Shown here: piece after piece, positions 7,963 to 10,320 of the stretch
How positions within the stretch are numbered: position 1 is the first letter of the stretch
Layout: the number at the start of each line of letters is the position of its first letter
DNA from: Conidiobolus incongruus B7586
Lineage: Eukaryota; Entomophthoromycota; Entomophthoromycetes; Entomophthorales; Conidiobolaceae
Direction: 5' to 3'
DNA: 10,320 nt
Assembly (NCBI GenBank): GCA_000697335.1
Contig: JNEM01000172.1
Coordinates: forward strand, 1-10,320
Program-made: the position numbers and the translations under genes
Notes under the pieces: generated by a model
Database searches by the model: none
Told to the model about the DNA's origin: nothing
The model's input: only the letters and a program-made list of their open reading frames with translations

Positions 7963-8255
7963 TTTTTTAATATTAATTATGGATAATATTGAATTATATT
8001 GGAATGATGACATAGTCACAAATTATAATATATTAAGATAAATTTGAATTTGTGATTATGGGATTTTTTACCATAGAATGAAAATATTAAAATTCTAAAT
8101 TAAAACAGAGTTTACATTAAATAAAAATATTAAGATGAAAAAATATTTTTAAATATGATTAATATTATATTGAATCAGTATATGATGAATAATCATGGGG
8201 AATATTGAAATATAATAATAATAATAATAATAATAAAGTATTTTTTATAAATTAT
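7963..8255 (-). promoter_or_regulatory. Intergenic region: TBCE promoter side and CHS5 3' end
   Basis: About 290 bases separate the possible CHS5 stop at 8256 from the TBCE start codon. They must hold the CHS5 3' region and the TBCE promoter. The region is AT-rich and contains the (TAA)8 tract. An AATAAA hexamer on the minus strand at 8255-8260 could be the CHS5 polyadenylation signal. No clear TATA or CCAAT motif for TBCE stands out. Confidence 0.45.
8213..8236. repeat. (TAA)8 microsatellite
   Basis: Eight uninterrupted TAA units (TTA on the CHS5 sense strand) lie shortly after the CHS5 coding region, probably in or near its 3' untranslated region. Confidence 0.95.
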
Positions 8256-8333
8256 TTATTCTGATATTAACTAAAAAGAAATTGAATTAAAATAATATCC
8301 AAAAATAAAAATAAAATATTGATGATACTATAC
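8256..8333 (-). other. Possible third intron-exon unit at the CHS5 3' end
   Basis: On the minus strand, the codon ATG at 8336-8334 is followed by GTATAG. If read straight through, this gives Val and then a TAG stop. If GT at 8333 is a donor, a 62-nt intron would end at the good acceptor TTCTTTTTAG at 8272. A final exon (8270-8256 with stop) would then add Leu-Ile-Ser-Glu. The acceptor looks like the TTTTAG acceptors of TBCE, but the donor is poorer than most in this window. Both versions leave the conserved domains unchanged. Confidence 0.35.
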
Positions 8334-9168
8334 CATTTGTTTGTTGTTGGGATCCACATAATATGACGTAACTGGCTGAACTTTACCCAAAGCCTCGCAA
8401 GCCTTTAACCATTCGGGCTTAACCACTGCAACGTTTAATTTAACAGCCATATCGTAGGTAGGACCTTGAGCCTGGTGACACAAGAGATGAGTACATTCAA
8501 TTGAAATTTCGTCGGTCCACTTAGCATCGATACGATCGCAGCACTTTTTGAGTTCTTCAACTTCGGCAGCATGAAGGAATGGGTCCATACAAACGTGAAT
8601 ACCAGATAAATTCGTAATATTATGAGTTGTCACCGACACAGTATTACTCTGGAAGGTACCCGCAGAAGTCACTAACACCACGTAAAATTCGTAATTCGTC
8701 TCCATTTCTAATCCAGAAAGTTTGATCATATTAGATTGGGTAGGCAAAGAGTGTGGAGTTCTCACCCCGTTCTTGAACACTTGAAACTGTTTCAAGTCCG
8801 CGGTATGGAGGACCAAAGGCTCCCAACTGAGGACGACACTCGTCTGCGTCACTGATTGAATATTCAACTTGGGGGGCTCTGGTGCCTTTGTTCCAAATTC
8901 CTCCCTAATCTGATGTTGTATCTTCCAAAATTCGTCCAATCTGTTCGTCTCCTCCTCGATATCGCGAGATACTTGGATTTTTATAATAGCTCCCGATGGT
9001 ACATTCTCTGGTAATAATAATGAAGGAAACTCTATTAAGTGATTATCTTCTGTTAACAAAATAGCCTATATTTTCAATTAATTTAAATCTTATATTTTTA
9101 GGTGTGAATTTATTTACCATTCCGGCGTCCACTTTACCGACTGTGAATTGAGCACATGAAGGATTCAT
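8328..9168 (-). CDS. CHS5: Chs5-type exomer scaffold (FN3 and BRCT), two exons, no tail
   Basis: Chs5 is the core of exomer, the fungal coat that loads selected cargo such as chitin synthase Chs3 into vesicles at the trans-Golgi network together with Arf1 and the ChAPs cargo adaptors. Exons on the minus strand are 9168-9118 and 9065-8328, joined across a 52-nt intron with GTAAAT donor and ATAG acceptor. The joined N terminus reads TVGKVDAG, then LLTEDNHLIEFPSLLLPENV, a near copy of the yeast Chs5 start (TVGKLDAS, then TTQDHHVIEFPTVLLPENV). Residues 1-75 form the beta-hairpin and helix that dimerise and bind ChAPs. FN3 covers about 79-164 (TQTSVVLSWEPL, LSGLEMETNYEF) and BRCT about 166-255, with the conserved Trp236 in VKPEWLKAC. 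The protein ends at residue 262, whereas yeast Chs5 has about 670, so the charged C-terminal tail is absent. The exact last residues depend on a possible third exon. Confidence 0.94.
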
Positions 9169-10320
9169 AATTAACTATAATTTATTACAAATTTCAACAC
9201 AATTATTCAACTATAGAGTTATTTAGTTAAAGAATACTAATTGAATTGAATGAAATATTTAATTTTGAATCAAAGTTAGAATTTAATGGGTTTTTAATTG
9301 AATCAACAGTCCAATTAAATCTGACCAACCAGATGTATTTGAAATTGATAAATCATTTAATTAAATATTCATAAAAATAGATTGTGATATAAAAATACAG
9401 GTTTATCAAATGATAATATATATCTTATTATAACATAACCTAGAATAACATAATACATCATATAATATCAACCTCTTGATATATGTATTTAGCAATATTT
9501 TATACTAAAATAGTATTATAATGCAAATTCAAAATCAATATATCTAGCTATTTTACGTAGTATATTTTTGTTTACAAAAATTTCAATTCCAATAAATTTC
9601 AAAGTTAATTATTTAAATTTTAACATACTTATATAACACATTTCAAAAATAGAAACTAATAAATTATCATTATTGTAAAATCACTGACTTATACTATTTT
9701 TTATACATTTTACTAAACTCTCGTATATAACCTATATAATTTATAGTATTTAATTTCAAGAGTTAGTCTTAAAATAAAAAATCTGTTAAATATTATTAAA
9801 GATCTATCATATCAACATAATTAATAAAGCTATATTTTTTAATATTATAGAATATGAATCAATTTCAAAATCACAAAGAGTATAGTTTGAATTTTGAAAT
9901 TTTAGTGAAATATTGATTTTTATATGGTTGAGCCTTATAAAATATATATTTTGGTTGTTTACATATAAAAATCCATAAAAATAATATAAATTTTAATTGA
10001 TACTAACTCTGGAATTTTTAAGCTATTTTTAATTTATAGTTTGTTTTTATAATTTTGACTTTATTAAAATTTTTAAAATATTAAATTTTTACTATTAAAT
10101 TATATAATTAATAAACTATATTTTAATTTTTTTGCAAACTTTTTATTTTAATTTCTTAAATTTTACAAAGTTATAAAATTTTAAAATTATCAACTATTAC
10201 CTTAAAATTTAAAAAAATAGATAATTTTTTTAATATCTGATTATTTAATTATATTATTAAATTCAAAAAAATAATATATATATTAAATAAAAAAATATAA
10301 GGTTTTATGAAATATATATA
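9169..10320. other. CHS5 upstream DNA grading into AT-rich sequence without a gene
   Basis: The first 200 bases before the CHS5 start should contain its promoter, but no consensus TATA box or repeated motif is convincing in such AT-rich DNA. From about 9400 to the window end the sequence is nearly pure A and T, with frequent stops on both strands. No RNA gene, repeat pair or mobile-element remnant was recognised. Confidence 0.55.

Noticed and set aside
7798-7986. Open frame of 62 codons on the plus strand
   Set aside because: It lies antisense to TBCE exon 1, whose CAP-Gly domain is unmistakable, so it is a shadow frame.
7963-8019. Upstream ATG adding 19 residues to TBCE
   Set aside because: The extension is not family-like, and the CAP-Gly domain starts directly after the Met at 7962, which has a better start context.
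9400-10320. AT-rich tail considered as organellar or centromere-like DNA
   Set aside because: No organellar gene or repeated unit was found, and the composition is similar to the other intergenic stretches in the window.

Overview
The window reads as nuclear DNA of a very AT-rich fungus. The decisive marker is a CHS5 gene, the fungal-specific scaffold of the exomer vesicle coat. It sits beside a tubulin cofactor E gene with eight introns of 42-58 nt that keep GT donors and almost always end in TAG. Tiny introns, intergenic DNA that is nearly all A and T, and long AAT-type microsatellites fit an early-diverging lineage, for example the Conidiobolus group. That placement is inference; no phylogenetic computation was done.

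Layout from left to right. Positions 1 to about 2600 are AT-rich DNA with no supportable gene, a GC-richer 18-bp perfect palindrome (406-423) and an (ATT)10 tract. Positions 2770-3474 form an unusually GC-rich promoter and leader, with a CCAAT-box cluster, a TATA box at 3167, an abrupt GC-skew flip and a possible 49-nt leader intron. They precede an unrecognised single-pass membrane protein gene (3475-4230, + strand). A perfect 20-bp palindrome and an AATAAA signal follow it. A tRNA-Gln(TTG) gene lies on the minus strand at 4832-4903, with a Pol III stop signal downstream and a large imperfect-centre palindrome just upstream. AT-rich DNA with a (TTA)10 tract fills the space up to 5864.

Positions 5935-7962 (minus) encode a complete nine-exon tubulin-folding cofactor E of 539 residues (CAP-Gly, leucine-rich repeats, ubiquitin-like domain). 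Positions 8328-9168 (minus) encode a two-exon CHS5 of about 262 residues, which holds the dimerisation region, FN3 and BRCT but lacks the long tail of the yeast protein. A third tiny exon is possible. The two genes are in tandem, and their CDSs are about 290-365 bp apart. Positions 9169-10320 hold the CHS5 5' side and then AT-rich DNA without a visible gene.

The genes do not form one pathway: TBCE folds alpha-tubulin, CHS5 sorts cargo at the trans-Golgi, and the tRNA serves translation. I found no mobile element, virus relic, CRISPR array or gene cluster, and no convincing undescribed system. The parts most worth a second look are the orphan membrane protein with its elaborate promoter, the minimal tail-less CHS5 with its ambiguous 3' end, and several perfect palindromes.
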